From Thiohalophilus sp. (GTDB lineage Bacteria; Pseudomonadota; Gammaproteobacteria; UBA6429; Thiohalophilaceae): 64,000 nt of DNA. Below the pieces are notes generated by a model. The model searched no databases and was not told the DNA's origin. It saw nothing but the letters and a program-made list of their open reading frames with translations. Location of the stretch: contig NZ_JAXHMV010000012.1 in NCBI RefSeq assembly GCF_034521165.1, positions 124,001 through 188,000 on the forward strand, in the 5' to 3' direction. Made by a program: the position numbers and the translations under genes. Of this stretch, positions 27,583 to 36,046 are shown piece by piece (the first letter of the stretch is position 1; every line of letters starts with the position of its first letter).

Positions 27583-28419
27583 ATGGCTGAACGCGTACAA
27601 AAAGTCCTGGCCCAGGCGGGCTATGGCTCTCGCCGGGAGATCGAATCCTGGATCGAGCAGGGCCGCATCGAGATCAACGGCAAGCCGGCCCGGTTGGGTG
27701 ACAAGGTCGAACTGACGGATGAAATCCGGCTCAACGGCAAGCCGGTGCGCCGGACGCTGGACCTCGCCCCGCGCCGCATCCTCGCCTACAACAAGCCCGA
27801 AGGTGAAATCTGTACCCGGGACGATCCCGAAGGCCGCTCGACGGTGTTCGCCAAATTGCCGCCGGTCAAAAACGGCCGCTGGATCATCGTCGGCCGCCTG
27901 GATATCAACTCCTCCGGCCTGATCCTGTTTACCACCGACGGCGAACTGGCCAACCGGCTGATGCATCCCTCCTCTGAAATCGAACGGGAATACGCCGTGC
28001 GCGTGCTGGGCGAGCTTTCCGACGACCATTACCGACAGCTGCGCGAGGGTGTGCAACTGGATGACGGCCCGGCACGGTTCGACGACATCGTCGACGGGGG
28101 CGGACAGGGTGTGAACCACTGGTATTACGTGCTGCTGCACGAAGGTCGCAACCGCGAAGTACGACGCCTGTTCGACGCCGTCGGGGTTACGGTCAACCGC
28201 CTGATCCGAACCCGCTTCGGCAACCTGTTCCTGCCCCGCAACCTGCCGCAGGGCCAATGGCGCGAACTCGGTGAGAAAGACATCAACCACGTCCTGGCCA
28301 TGGTCGGCATGGACGAAGCCCTGCCCGAATCGCCACGTTCAACGAAAAAGACAACCCGGAAGAAAACGGTTCGCAAAAAACAATCCCGTAAAAAAACATC
28401 CCGCCAGGCTAAACGATAA
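27583..28419 (+). CDS. rluB: 23S rRNA pseudouridine(2605) synthase
   Basis: RsuA-family pseudouridine synthase. An S4 RNA-binding domain (residues 3-60, KVLAQAGYGSRREIE) is followed by the catalytic domain with Asp107 in GRLDINSSGL. The C-terminal 30 residues are a Lys/Arg-rich repeat tail (TTRKKTVRKK type) likely to bind RNA. RluB rather than RluE/F is inferred from length (278), tail and linkage to scpA-scpB. Confidence 0.92.
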   Translation: MAERVQKVLAQAGYGSRREIESWIEQGRIEINGKPARLGDKVELTDEIRLNGKPVRRTLDLAPRRILAYNKPEGEICTRDDPEGRSTVFAKLPPVKNGRWIIVGRLDINSSGLILFTTDGELANRLMHPSSEIEREYAVRVLGELSDDHYRQLREGVQLDDGPARFDDIVDGGGQGVNHWYYVLLHEGRNREVRRLFDAVGVTVNRLIRTRFGNLFLPRNLPQGQWRELGEKDINHVLAMVGMDEALPESPRSTKKTTRKKTVRKKQSRKKTSRQAKR

Positions 28420-28445
28420 AATCCACTTTTCCTGCACGCTGGGAA

Positions 28446-28697
28446 AACGCAAAGAACGCAAAGGCGCAGAGAACGCAAAGTTTTACTTATAACGGAAATG
28501 ATTTTCTTTGCGTCCTCCGCGTTATTTTCCGCCATATACGAGAAAAGTGGTAAAGATTAAATAAAGCACCGTTGGAGCGCCTGTGGCGCGACAGGTTGTA
28601 CGTAACGATAAGTTCTATCGCGGCGGAGCCGCTCCTACGAGCTATCTAACCGGGGTTTGATGTTCCTCGGCACTCGTGACTCGTTCCTCGGAACTCG
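28446..28697. repeat. ACGCAAAG hairpin, REP-like palindrome and GACGAG-type heptads after rluB
   Basis: The 295-base gap between converging rluB and the next minus-strand gene is repeat. ACGCAAAG-type arms lie at 28446-28480 with their complement at 28504-28526. A GGAGCGCCTGTGGCGCG...CGCGGCGGAGCCGCTCCTAC element is at 28572-28638. Complemented GACGAG-type heptads are at 28665-28697. Confidence 0.8.
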
Positions 28698-28714
28698 CCC
28701 GCGAGGCGCGGGCG

Positions 28715-29143
28715 TCAGCTCGCCTGTTTGATCTGGTGCTTGGAGCGCAGGGTATAGGGTTTGATTTCTTTGGGCAGTTCTATGTATTCGCTCAGCAGGA
28801 TGACTACCTTGCGTTGCTCACCGGCGCCGATCTGTTTGAGTTTGTCGACGACTTTCTTGTCTTCCAGTGCCGCGTTGAAATCGCGCAGGATATAAATCCC
28901 GAAATGGGGAGTATTGTCGATATGCTCGAGTACTTCCAGCGGGGTACGGGTGCGGGGCAGGGTGATGTGGGCGGCCCCCAAACGATGCATGCCTTCATCC
29001 GGCAGGTGCATGTAAAAGGCCTTGTTGCTGAAGCGGCTGAGCTGGGTGAACAGTTCGCTGACCCGGTCGGTATCGTAGGTTTCGATGCTGACCAGCTTGA
29101 AGCGGCTGTCGAGGACTTTTTCCAGTTGTTGCAGATAATTCAT
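28715..29143 (-). CDS. Stand-alone domain resembling the N-terminus of Ycf46-type AAA ATPases
   Basis: A 142-residue protein with no Walker motifs. Its layout - a strand KLVSIETYDTDRV, then FGIYILRDFNAALEDKKVVDKL, then KVVILLSEYIELPKEI - resembles the domain that precedes the AAA module in Ycf46-like proteins. There the phrases 'leading an ETxDxxR', 'LkDFhxxLxdxxvvrxL' and 'iPxEI' recur. Here the ATPase is absent, and the protein ends a few residues after that domain. The diguanylate cyclase gene lies 94 bases upstream on the same strand. Family call is tentative; function unknown. Confidence 0.6.
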   Translation of the reverse strand: MNYLQQLEKVLDSRFKLVSIETYDTDRVSELFTQLSRFSNKAFYMHLPDEGMHRLGAAHITLPRTRTPLEVLEHIDNTPHFGIYILRDFNAALEDKKVVDKLKQIGAGEQRKVVILLSEYIELPKEIKPYTLRSKHQIKQAS

Positions 29144-29237
29144 TAGCGTTGCTGCCGGGGCCGGGTTTGGCTACCAGTATAGCCGGTTTGCCTTTCGGCA
29201 ACAGTCTGCGGGTGTGACCGGGTTCAAATTCCGGCGA

Positions 29238-30179
29238 TCAGCTAACTTCACTCTGTTTGGCCTGCTCTGCAAAGAAGGCGACGACCCGGTTGCGACCGGC
29301 TTTTTTCGCCTCGTACATGGCATGATCGGCCTTGTCGAACAGGGACTTGCTGTCATCCTGGCGGCCGAGGCTGGCAACGCCGAAACTGGCGGTGACCGGA
29401 ATATTCAACCCTTTAGAGCTGAAGAGGGTCCGGTTGACCGCTTCACGCAGGCGCTGGGCGACGAGTTCGGCACCTGTCCGGTCGGTGTTGCTCAACAGGA
29501 TGACAAACTCCTCGCCGCCGTAACGATAGACTATGTCGCTGCTGCGCATGTTCAGCATCAGGGTTTCGGCAAAGATACGCAGCACGTCATCGCCCACGGC
29601 ATGGCCGTGCTCGTCGTTAATCAGCTTGAAGTCATCCAGGTCGGTCACCACCAGGGACAGGGGCACCTGGTTCCGATGGGCCAGATCGACCTCGCGCACC
29701 AGGCTGGAGTCGAAGGCCGCCCGGTTGTGTACGCCGGTCAACTGATCGAAATGGGCCGCATGCAGGGCGCGTTGATACCAGATCCCGTTGCGCAGAGGGT
29801 AAATCAGCTGGCAGAGCAGATTTTCGATCTTCTGCAGTTCCTCCTCGGCAAACCGCTGGCGGCGGGTGAAAACCAGCTCGCCGAGGAATTCACCGGCAAG
29901 TTTTAGCCGGTAGGAACAACTGTGCCGCTTGCGGCTCCCCTGCTCGAATTCCATGCCCAGCGCGTCATAACTGTAATGGGCGCTGTCAAAATCGACCCGA
30001 ATGCGTGCGTTGTCGAGAAAATGCCCGAGTATCTGATTGATTTCCAGGGTCGTTTGCAGCAGACCCGCCAGCTCCAGCGTCTGTTGCAGGTCCGTTGGCG
30101 CAATGCCAAGCTGGTCCTGGCCGAGATTCCCGGCGGTGACGGAAGTGTCCTGGCTGCCTGTTGTACTGTTTATCGCCAT
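29238..30179 (-). CDS. Diguanylate cyclase with N-terminal GAF-like region
   Basis: A 313-residue GGDEF protein that should make cyclic di-GMP. The active-site GGEEF is at residues 221-225, and an inhibitory I-site RSSD at 212-215 has the correct five-residue spacing, suggesting product inhibition. The N-terminal 130 residues resemble a GAF-type sensor; no membrane segment is seen, so it is probably cytoplasmic. The ATG at 30179 is preferred (AAGG upstream); a TTG at 30212 would add 11 residues. Regulation target unknown. Confidence 0.9.
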   Translation of the reverse strand: MAINSTTGSQDTSVTAGNLGQDQLGIAPTDLQQTLELAGLLQTTLEINQILGHFLDNARIRVDFDSAHYSYDALGMEFEQGSRKRHSCSYRLKLAGEFLGELVFTRRQRFAEEELQKIENLLCQLIYPLRNGIWYQRALHAAHFDQLTGVHNRAAFDSSLVREVDLAHRNQVPLSLVVTDLDDFKLINDEHGHAVGDDVLRIFAETLMLNMRSSDIVYRYGGEEFVILLSNTDRTGAELVAQRLREAVNRTLFSSKGLNIPVTASFGVASLGRQDDSKSLFDKADHAMYEAKKAGRNRVVAFFAEQAKQSEVS

Positions 30180-30401
30180 GTTTTCGCCCTTCACATGCAT
30201 TGCTGGACTCAATATGCGAAAAGTGTGCCAGTCATGTAAAAGCTTTTAAATATATTAAAAACAAAGAGTTACAACTGCTTTATGGGGCGGCGTGTCAGGA
30301 CGTCAATTCACTGACGCCTGCGGACTTGTTTTTCCGGAACGGCTGGGTAACAGTGCGGTCTAAAAAAACGAATCAGCATCGCGATTCAAAAGGGGGAGAA
30401 C

Positions 30402-31448
30402 ATGCTGCTGAAGAAATTCTGGATAATTGTCCCGGCGGCGCTGTTGCTGCTGGCCGGCAAACCCGCGCTGGCCGCCGACGGTGAGGGGCTGGATGAAGGA
30501 ATGAACAACCCGGGCTATCACGAGAAACCGGCCTGGTTCAAAAACTCATTCCTGGATATTCGCGAGGATATCGAAGAAGCCGCGCAGCAGGACAAGCGGT
30601 TGATGCTCTATTTTTATCAGGATGGCTGTCCCTATTGCGCCAAGTTGCTGCAGGATAACTTCGGTCAGAAAAATATTGCCGATGTGACACAGGAAAACTT
30701 CGATGTCATCGCCATCAATATGTGGGGCGACCGGGAAGTGACCGATCTGAATGGCAATATGCTGACCGAAAAGAAGTTCGCCGAGAACCTGAAGGTCATG
30801 TTTACCCCGACGCTGTTGATGATGAATGAAAACGGCCAGGTCGTGCTGCGCATCAACGGCTATTATGCACCGAACAAATTCATGGCGGCCCTGGAATACG
30901 TCAGCCAGAAAAAAGAAAACCAGCTGAGTTTTCGTGAGTATTACAAACAGCAGGGCGGCGAGAAAGCCAGCGGCAAATTGCACCAGGCCGATTTCCTGAT
31001 GGGACCACCGTATAACCTGGAAAAACTGACCAGCAGGGAACAACCCCTGTTGTTAATGTTCGAACAAAAGCAATGCAAGGCCTGCGACGAGCTGCACGGA
31101 GATATCTATCCGCGCGAGGCAACCCGCGAACAGCTGAAGCGTTTTGACGTGGTACGCCTGGATATGTGGAGCGATCAAAAAGTCGTCGGTCCCGACGGCA
31201 AGCGCACCACCGCCAAAAAACTGGCCGGCGAACTGAATATCAAATATGCCCCGACGCTGGTGTTTTTCGATAACAGCGGTAACGAGGTCTTCCGTGCCGA
31301 GGCCTATCTGCGTGCTTTCCACGTCCAGTCAGTGATGGACTACGTCGCCTCCGGCGCCTACAAGGAACAGCCCAACTTCCAGCGCTACATCTCCGCCCGG
31401 GCCGACAAACTCGAAGCACAGGGCGTGCATGTGGATCTCTGGGATTAG
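30402..31448 (+). CDS. Exported protein with two tandem thioredoxin-like domains (SoxW-like)
   Basis: A 348-residue periplasmic protein. The signal peptide spans residues 1-24. Two related thioredoxin-fold halves follow. The first has CPYC at 76-79 and cis-Pro136 (FTPTLL). The second has CKAC at 225-228 and cis-Pro284 (YAPTLV). Each half has the same 'xxNMWGDxxVTDxNG / LDMWSDQKVVGPDG' insert, showing an internal duplication. Single-domain relatives (SoxW, thioredoxin_2 family) reduce disulfides, for example in sulfur oxidation or cytochrome maturation. No sox genes are in view, so the role is inferred. It stands alone, divergent from the cyclase; its 3' end is duplicated downstream at 31660-31704. 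Confidence 0.88.
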   Translation: MLLKKFWIIVPAALLLLAGKPALAADGEGLDEGMNNPGYHEKPAWFKNSFLDIREDIEEAAQQDKRLMLYFYQDGCPYCAKLLQDNFGQKNIADVTQENFDVIAINMWGDREVTDLNGNMLTEKKFAENLKVMFTPTLLMMNENGQVVLRINGYYAPNKFMAALEYVSQKKENQLSFREYYKQQGGEKASGKLHQADFLMGPPYNLEKLTSREQPLLLMFEQKQCKACDELHGDIYPREATREQLKRFDVVRLDMWSDQKVVGPDGKRTTAKKLAGELNIKYAPTLVFFDNSGNEVFRAEAYLRAFHVQSVMDYVASGAYKEQPNFQRYISARADKLEAQGVHVDLWD

Positions 31449-31470
31449 TTCCATGTTTTGAGGCTCTGAG

Positions 31471-31875
31471 GATTAACGCAAAGGACGCAAAGACGCCAAG
31501 GACGCAGAGTTCAAAATAAAAATTGGTAGAATTGTTTAAAGGACCCCGGTATTCGCATGACTGTGAAGCCGGGTTTCTTATTTGAGCACGCGTTTTCTTT
31601 GCGTTCTCTGCGTTATTTACAGGCATGAATGTCAGGTAGCGCTATGCGCAACCTGACCTATGGAACTCGAAGAACAGGAAGTCCATGTAGATCTCTGGGG
31701 ATAATCTCATTTTTGTATGCTCTGGGAATTAACGCAAAGGACGCAAAGTTACGATTATAAAAACCTGGTGCTTCTAAAACCAAAACCCTGGCATTAATGT
31801 AATGCTAGAGTTTTATTTTGAATAAATATTTCTCTGCGTTCTTGGCGTCTTTGCGTCCTTTGCGTTATTTACAGC
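31471..31875. repeat. Duplicated ACGCAAAG hairpins around a core palindrome
   Basis: The 431-base gap after the thioredoxin-like gene holds two hairpins made of ACGCAAAG-type arms (31474-31509 with 31590-31617, and 31733-31748 with 31832-31869). Between them is the palindrome GTCAGGTAGCGC/GCGCAACCTGAC (31631-31657). Each hairpin is preceded by a copy of the gene's 3' end. No intact gene is present. Confidence 0.82.
31660..31704 (+). pseudogene. Remnant copy of the 3' end of the double-thioredoxin gene
   Basis: Translating from 31660 gives MELEEQEVHVDLWG and a stop, matching the true C-terminus KLEAQGVHVDLWD of the gene ending at 31448. Differences are partly synonymous, so the copy has diverged. 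Similarity continues past the stop into the following repeat. No upstream coding sequence remains: the core palindrome directly precedes it. Confidence 0.75.
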
Positions 31876-31879
31876 ACCC

Positions 31880-32641
31880 TCAGCTAGTACCTTGCGCCTG
31901 CAGGATCTGGCCGTTGACGTTTTCGCTGTCGGGGCCGAGCAGGTAGAGATAGGCGGGCAGGATCCGCTCGATGGTGGCGTGCTGGTTGGGATCTTCCCCG
32001 GGGAAGGCGGTGCGACGGGTCTGGCTCTGTACCGGGCCGGGGATGAGGCTGTTGATGCGGATGGGGGTGTTGGTTTCCAGTTCGCTGGCCAGGATCTGCA
32101 TCAGGTTATCGGCACCGGCCTTGCTCACGCTGTAGGCGCCCCAGTAGGCGCGCCCGCCCTGGATCTCGCTGGCGGAGGTAAAAATTACCGACGCCGCTTT
32201 TGACTGTTTTAATAACGGTAAAACGGCGCGGGTCAGCAGGAACGGCGCGGTCAGATTGATTTGCAATACCCGGGCCCACAATTGCAGATCATAATGTTCC
32301 ACCGGCATTAACGCGCCAAGATAGGCGGCATTATGCACCAGCCCGTCCAGGCGACCGAACTCCTGTTGCAGGGAGTCGGCAAGTTCCTGATAGTGATCGG
32401 CCGTGGCGCCTTCCAGATCCAGCGGCACGATGGCCGGCTGTGGATAGCCGGCGGCGACGATCGCATCGTAGACTTTTTCCAGTTTTTTAACCGTTCGTCC
32501 CAGCAGAATCACGCTCGCGCCGTGGGCCGCGAGTGAAGTGGCCAGGGCGGCGCCGATACCGTCGCCGGCACCGGTGACAAGAATGATTCGATCCTGCAAC
32601 AGATCCGCGGCAGGCTGATAATCAATGAGTGATGTTGTCAT
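31880..32641 (-). CDS. yciK: YciK-like short-chain dehydrogenase/reductase
   Basis: A 253-residue Rossmann-fold SDR close to E. coli YciK. It starts with YQPAADLLQDRIILVTGAG, has the cofactor motif TGAGDGIG, NNAG-equivalent HNAAYLG, the catalytic Ser in FTSAS and YSVSK (Tyr-x-x-x-Lys). The substrate is unknown. ATG at 32641 gives the conserved N-terminus. It lies 17 bases after hpnE and may be transcribed with hpnCDE; in Pseudomonas it neighbours mupP and ubiG, which here are 6 kb away. Confidence 0.9.
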   Translation of the reverse strand: MTTSLIDYQPAADLLQDRIILVTGAGDGIGAALATSLAAHGASVILLGRTVKKLEKVYDAIVAAGYPQPAIVPLDLEGATADHYQELADSLQQEFGRLDGLVHNAAYLGALMPVEHYDLQLWARVLQINLTAPFLLTRAVLPLLKQSKAASVIFTSASEIQGGRAYWGAYSVSKAGADNLMQILASELETNTPIRINSLIPGPVQSQTRRTAFPGEDPNQHATIERILPAYLYLLGPDSENVNGQILQAQGTS

Positions 32642-32658
32642 GAAAAACCGTCTTGTTT

Positions 32659-33978
32659 TCAGGTATGAAGTGCCCGGTGGGCCAGGGTGGCGCATTGTAA
32701 CCCACTTTTGACTGCGCCTTCGAGCGTGGCGGGATAATCGGTTCGGGTATAATCCCCGGCCAGCCACAAGCCGTCGATGGCGGTGCGAGCGTCTGGGCGT
32801 TGCGGGTTAATGCCAACCCGACTGGCAAAAGTGGCCCGTTTTTCCCGAACCACCATGGCCTGCTCATGCGCGGGCCAGTCGGGGAAATGGCCTTGTAACT
32901 CTCCGGCGATGCGGGCGATCAACTCGGCATTGGTCAGGCGCATGTGTTTACCCCGGGTACTGATTACTACCGCCAGCAAGCCATTCTGGCCATACAGGCG
33001 TCGATCGAAGAGCCATTGGCCCAGCCCGCCGAGCAGGCCAAGCATGGGTTGCGGTAATTGCACCTGCCTGGGGTATTGCAGGTAAATCGTGCAGATCGGT
33101 TCGTATTCGAAGGCATTACACTGTTGCTGTAAGCCGGTCAACTCGGGATGGGATTCACACAAGGCGGCAGCCGCACGCGGCGGCACCGCCAGGATCACCT
33201 GTGAGGTCTGAATTTCGCCGTCGCCGGTAACGACGCCCTGGATTTGTTGTTGTTCGATATGCAACTGCAAGACCCGCCGTCCCAGTCGCACTTCGCCGCC
33301 CTGGCGTTCGATGTATTGCGTGGCGGGCTCGCTGAACAGGTTGCCGAGATCGCGGCGTGCATACAGCAGATCCGAATCCGCCCGCTGGTGCATAAACGCA
33401 TCGCGCAATACCCTGACAAATAACTCGGCGGAACTTTCCTCGATCGGGGTATTCATAATCGCCAGGCACAACGGGGTCCAGAAGGCTTCGATCAGGTCCT
33501 GTGGCTGCTGCCATTGTTGCAACAGGGCCAGAACGGATTGATCGGTTTGCGGCATCACATTGTAGCGCGACAGGCGCCAGCCAAATTTCAGGGCCTGCCA
33601 GCGATTGCGGGCCGACAGTCCCTGCGCGCCAAGCAGGGCCCACAACAGGTGCAAGGGAGCGGGCAGGCGAGGGGCGCGCAGGGACAGTTTTAGGCCCTGC
33701 GGGTATTGCAGGGTCAACTGCAATTGCCGGCGCTCGAATAATTCGTCAACAGGCAGATCAAACTGTTTGAGCAGGCGCAGGGTATGATGATAGGCGCCGA
33801 TAAAAAGGTGTTGTCCGTTGTCCACAGCCTGGCCGGCGAACGCGATCTTGCGTGCCCGGCCGCCGGGTTGCTTGGCGGCTTCCAGCAGCAGGGGTTGATG
33901 GCCGCGAGCGGCCAGGTCCGCCGCAGCCGCCAGGCCGGCCCAGCCGCCGCCGACGATCACCACCGGGGCCTGTTTCAT
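32659..33978 (-). CDS. hpnE: Hydroxysqualene dehydroxylase HpnE
   Basis: A 439-residue FAD-dependent amine-oxidase/phytoene-desaturase-like enzyme that reduces hydroxysqualene to squalene, the last of three HpnCDE steps. The N-terminal dinucleotide-binding motif VIVGGGWAGLAAAADLA and the C-terminal FAD motif GLWLAGDYTRTDYPATLEGA are clear. Its ATG overlaps the hpnD stop by four bases, so the two are translationally coupled. No squalene-hopene cyclase is in the window. Confidence 0.93.
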   Translation of the reverse strand: MKQAPVVIVGGGWAGLAAAADLAARGHQPLLLEAAKQPGGRARKIAFAGQAVDNGQHLFIGAYHHTLRLLKQFDLPVDELFERRQLQLTLQYPQGLKLSLRAPRLPAPLHLLWALLGAQGLSARNRWQALKFGWRLSRYNVMPQTDQSVLALLQQWQQPQDLIEAFWTPLCLAIMNTPIEESSAELFVRVLRDAFMHQRADSDLLYARRDLGNLFSEPATQYIERQGGEVRLGRRVLQLHIEQQQIQGVVTGDGEIQTSQVILAVPPRAAAALCESHPELTGLQQQCNAFEYEPICTIYLQYPRQVQLPQPMLGLLGGLGQWLFDRRLYGQNGLLAVVISTRGKHMRLTNAELIARIAGELQGHFPDWPAHEQAMVVREKRATFASRVGINPQRPDARTAIDGLWLAGDYTRTDYPATLEGAVKSGLQCATLAHRALHT

Positions 33979-34853
33979 CGGGACTGTTCCCTGTCCGGTG
34001 GGGCGCGTCGCCATCGGCGCCGTTCGTGCCAGACGGTGGTCCCGGCCAGCCACAACTTGGCCAGCGCGGTCAGATTGATACGCCGGGTCAGGACATGAAA
34101 GCCGTCTTTTTCCAGCTCATCGAGCAGGCGCTCATAAATGCGGCTCATAATCAGGCCGGCACGCTGGGCACGCCGATCGGTGTCGGGTAAATGGGCATGG
34201 GCGCGTTGGTAAAACTCGCGGGCCCGTTGTGCCTCGAAGGCCATCAGTTGATAAAATCCGGCGGATTCCTGGCCCTGTAACAGATCCGTTTCCCGTACAC
34301 CGAAGCGCTGCAGATCCTCTTGAGGCAGATAGATGCGCCCGCGGCGGGCGTCTTCGCCGACATCACGCAGGATATTGGTCAGCTGAAACGCCAGGCCCAG
34401 ATCCCGGGCGTATTTGAGCGTATGGCGATCCCGGTAACCGAAAATTTCCGCCGATAATAACCCGACCACACTGGCGACCCGATAACAGTACAGCGACAGT
34501 TCCTTGAACGTGGCATAACGGTGTTGTTCGAGATCCATTTCCATGCCATCGATGATCTCGATAAAATATTCGCGAGGCAGATCAAACCCCGTGATCGCCG
34601 ACTGCAAGGCCTGGGTCACGGGATGTTGTGGCTGAGCGTCGAACAGACGATCGATTTCATCCTTCCACCATTGCAGCTTGACCCGGCTCACTTCCGGTGT
34701 CCTGTTATCGTCCACCACGTCGTCGACTTCCCGGCAGAAGGCATACAGGGCGGTAATCGCCCGGCGCCGGTGGCGGGGGAGAAACAGGAAGCTGTAATAG
34801 AAACTGGAACCGCTGGAAGCGGCCTTGTCCTGACAATATTGATCGGGGGTCAT
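33975..34853 (-). CDS. hpnD: Presqualene diphosphate synthase HpnD
   Basis: A 292-residue squalene/phytoene-synthase-family enzyme condensing two farnesyl diphosphates to presqualene diphosphate. Asp-rich metal sites: REVDDVVDD (near residue 42) and ILRDVGEDARRGRIYLP (near 162). SFYYSFLFLPRHRR at the N-terminus is typical of HpnD. Middle gene of hpnC-hpnD-hpnE, 15 bases after hpnC. Confidence 0.94.
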   Translation of the reverse strand: MTPDQYCQDKAASSGSSFYYSFLFLPRHRRRAITALYAFCREVDDVVDDNRTPEVSRVKLQWWKDEIDRLFDAQPQHPVTQALQSAITGFDLPREYFIEIIDGMEMDLEQHRYATFKELSLYCYRVASVVGLLSAEIFGYRDRHTLKYARDLGLAFQLTNILRDVGEDARRGRIYLPQEDLQRFGVRETDLLQGQESAGFYQLMAFEAQRAREFYQRAHAHLPDTDRRAQRAGLIMSRIYERLLDELEKDGFHVLTRRINLTALAKLWLAGTTVWHERRRWRRAPPDREQSR

Positions 34854-34868
34854 GATGCGGCCAGTGTA

Positions 34869-35768
34869 TCAGATTCCACCGCCCGGTTTACCCGGGCGCT
34901 TGCGGCCAGACAGGCGGGGCAGGGCCGCCTGTGCCATCATGGCCAGCTTGTCACGCGAGGTGAGCCGCGGGCGGGCGAACGCATCGCGACTGTTCTCGTG
35001 CAGATGTTTGAGAATGCGGGCCCCGCCGGCGATGATCAGCCGCAATTCGAAACCAAAACGTCCGCCAAGGATCAATCCCAGCGGGGCGCCGGATTCAAGC
35101 AGCCGGCGGGCCCGTTCGATCTGCTGGCGCATCAGCCCCTGCATGGCAAAATCGGTCGTACGGTTGGCAATATGCTGTTCGCTGACACCGAAGCGCTGCA
35201 TCTCGTCCTGTGGCAAATAAATCCGGTTGTTTTCCCGGTAATCCTGATCGATATCCTGCAGAAAGTTGATCAACTGCAGGGCGGTACAGATGGCGTTGGA
35301 ATAGCCGAGGTTACGCTCGCTGGCGGCATTATTGAGGTGCAGCAGCAGCTCGCCGATCGGGTTCGCTGAATTGCGACAATAATCCATCAGCTCGCCAAAA
35401 TCGGCATAACGGGTTTTCTCCACATCCTGAACAAAGGCCTGCAATAATCGCCGGAACGGTTCGATGGGCAGGTGGTGGCGGGTGATCACATCCTGCAGGG
35501 CGATGAAGATCGGATCATCAAACGATTCCCCCGTCTGACATTGTTGCAATTGAAGCCGGTACTCATCCAGTCGGGCCAGTCGTTGTTCACGACTCAAATC
35601 GCCCTCATCGGCGACATCATCGGCGCGGCGGGCAAAGGCATAAATGACGGTCACCGCCGGGCGAATGCGCGCCGGCAGCAGGCGACTGGCAACGGGGAAA
35701 TTCTCGTAATGATTGCGCGCCATTGCCGCGCAGTGGGCATAGGCGTCGGCCAGTTTGTCGCTTGTCAT
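34869..35768 (-). CDS. hpnC: Hydroxysqualene synthase HpnC
   Basis: A 299-residue squalene-synthase-family enzyme that converts presqualene diphosphate to hydroxysqualene. It shows ARRADDVADEGD and FLQDIDQDYRENNRIYLP, and the HYENFPVASRLLP start that distinguishes HpnC from HpnD. First gene of the hpnCDE set. The products could feed hopanoids made elsewhere in the genome. Confidence 0.94.
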   Translation of the reverse strand: MTSDKLADAYAHCAAMARNHYENFPVASRLLPARIRPAVTVIYAFARRADDVADEGDLSREQRLARLDEYRLQLQQCQTGESFDDPIFIALQDVITRHHLPIEPFRRLLQAFVQDVEKTRYADFGELMDYCRNSANPIGELLLHLNNAASERNLGYSNAICTALQLINFLQDIDQDYRENNRIYLPQDEMQRFGVSEQHIANRTTDFAMQGLMRQQIERARRLLESGAPLGLILGGRFGFELRLIIAGGARILKHLHENSRDAFARPRLTSRDKLAMMAQAALPRLSGRKRPGKPGGGI

Positions 35769-35820
35769 GACAGTGGTCTGTGGTATTGTAAGAACATCAT
35801 AAATAATAAGGTATCAGACA

Positions 35821-36045
35821 ATGAAAAAACTCAAACTGCTCCTCTCTGGCGTCATCATCGGTCTGGCTGTCGGGCTGTGGTTTGGCGTTAACATTGGCAA
35901 GGGCAAGCCGTTGCTGAGCAATCCGATCGATGAGCCTACCCTGAAGCAACGCTTGCAGGAAAGTACCGGCGAAGCGATGGAGCGGACCGGTAAGAAAGTC
36001 GAGGAAATCGGGTCTGGCATCAAGGGCAAACTCAAGGAAGACTAG
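35821..36045 (+). CDS. Small single-helix membrane-anchored protein
   Basis: A 74-residue protein with a basic N-terminus, one membrane helix (about residues 6-24) and a charged, probably helical tail (TGKKVEEIGSGIKGKLKED), like small YtxH-type proteins. AAGG lies about nine bases before the ATG. It is divergent from hpnC and its stop is one base from the converging rmuC stop, leaving no room for a terminator. Function unknown. Confidence 0.7.
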   Translation: MKKLKLLLSGVIIGLAVGLWFGVNIGKGKPLLSNPIDEPTLKQRLQESTGEAMERTGKKVEEIGSGIKGKLKED

Positions 36046-36046
36046 G

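Noticed and set aside
26809..28290. Long minus-strand frame across scpB and rluB
   Set aside because: Crosses two well-supported plus-strand genes and shows no motif.
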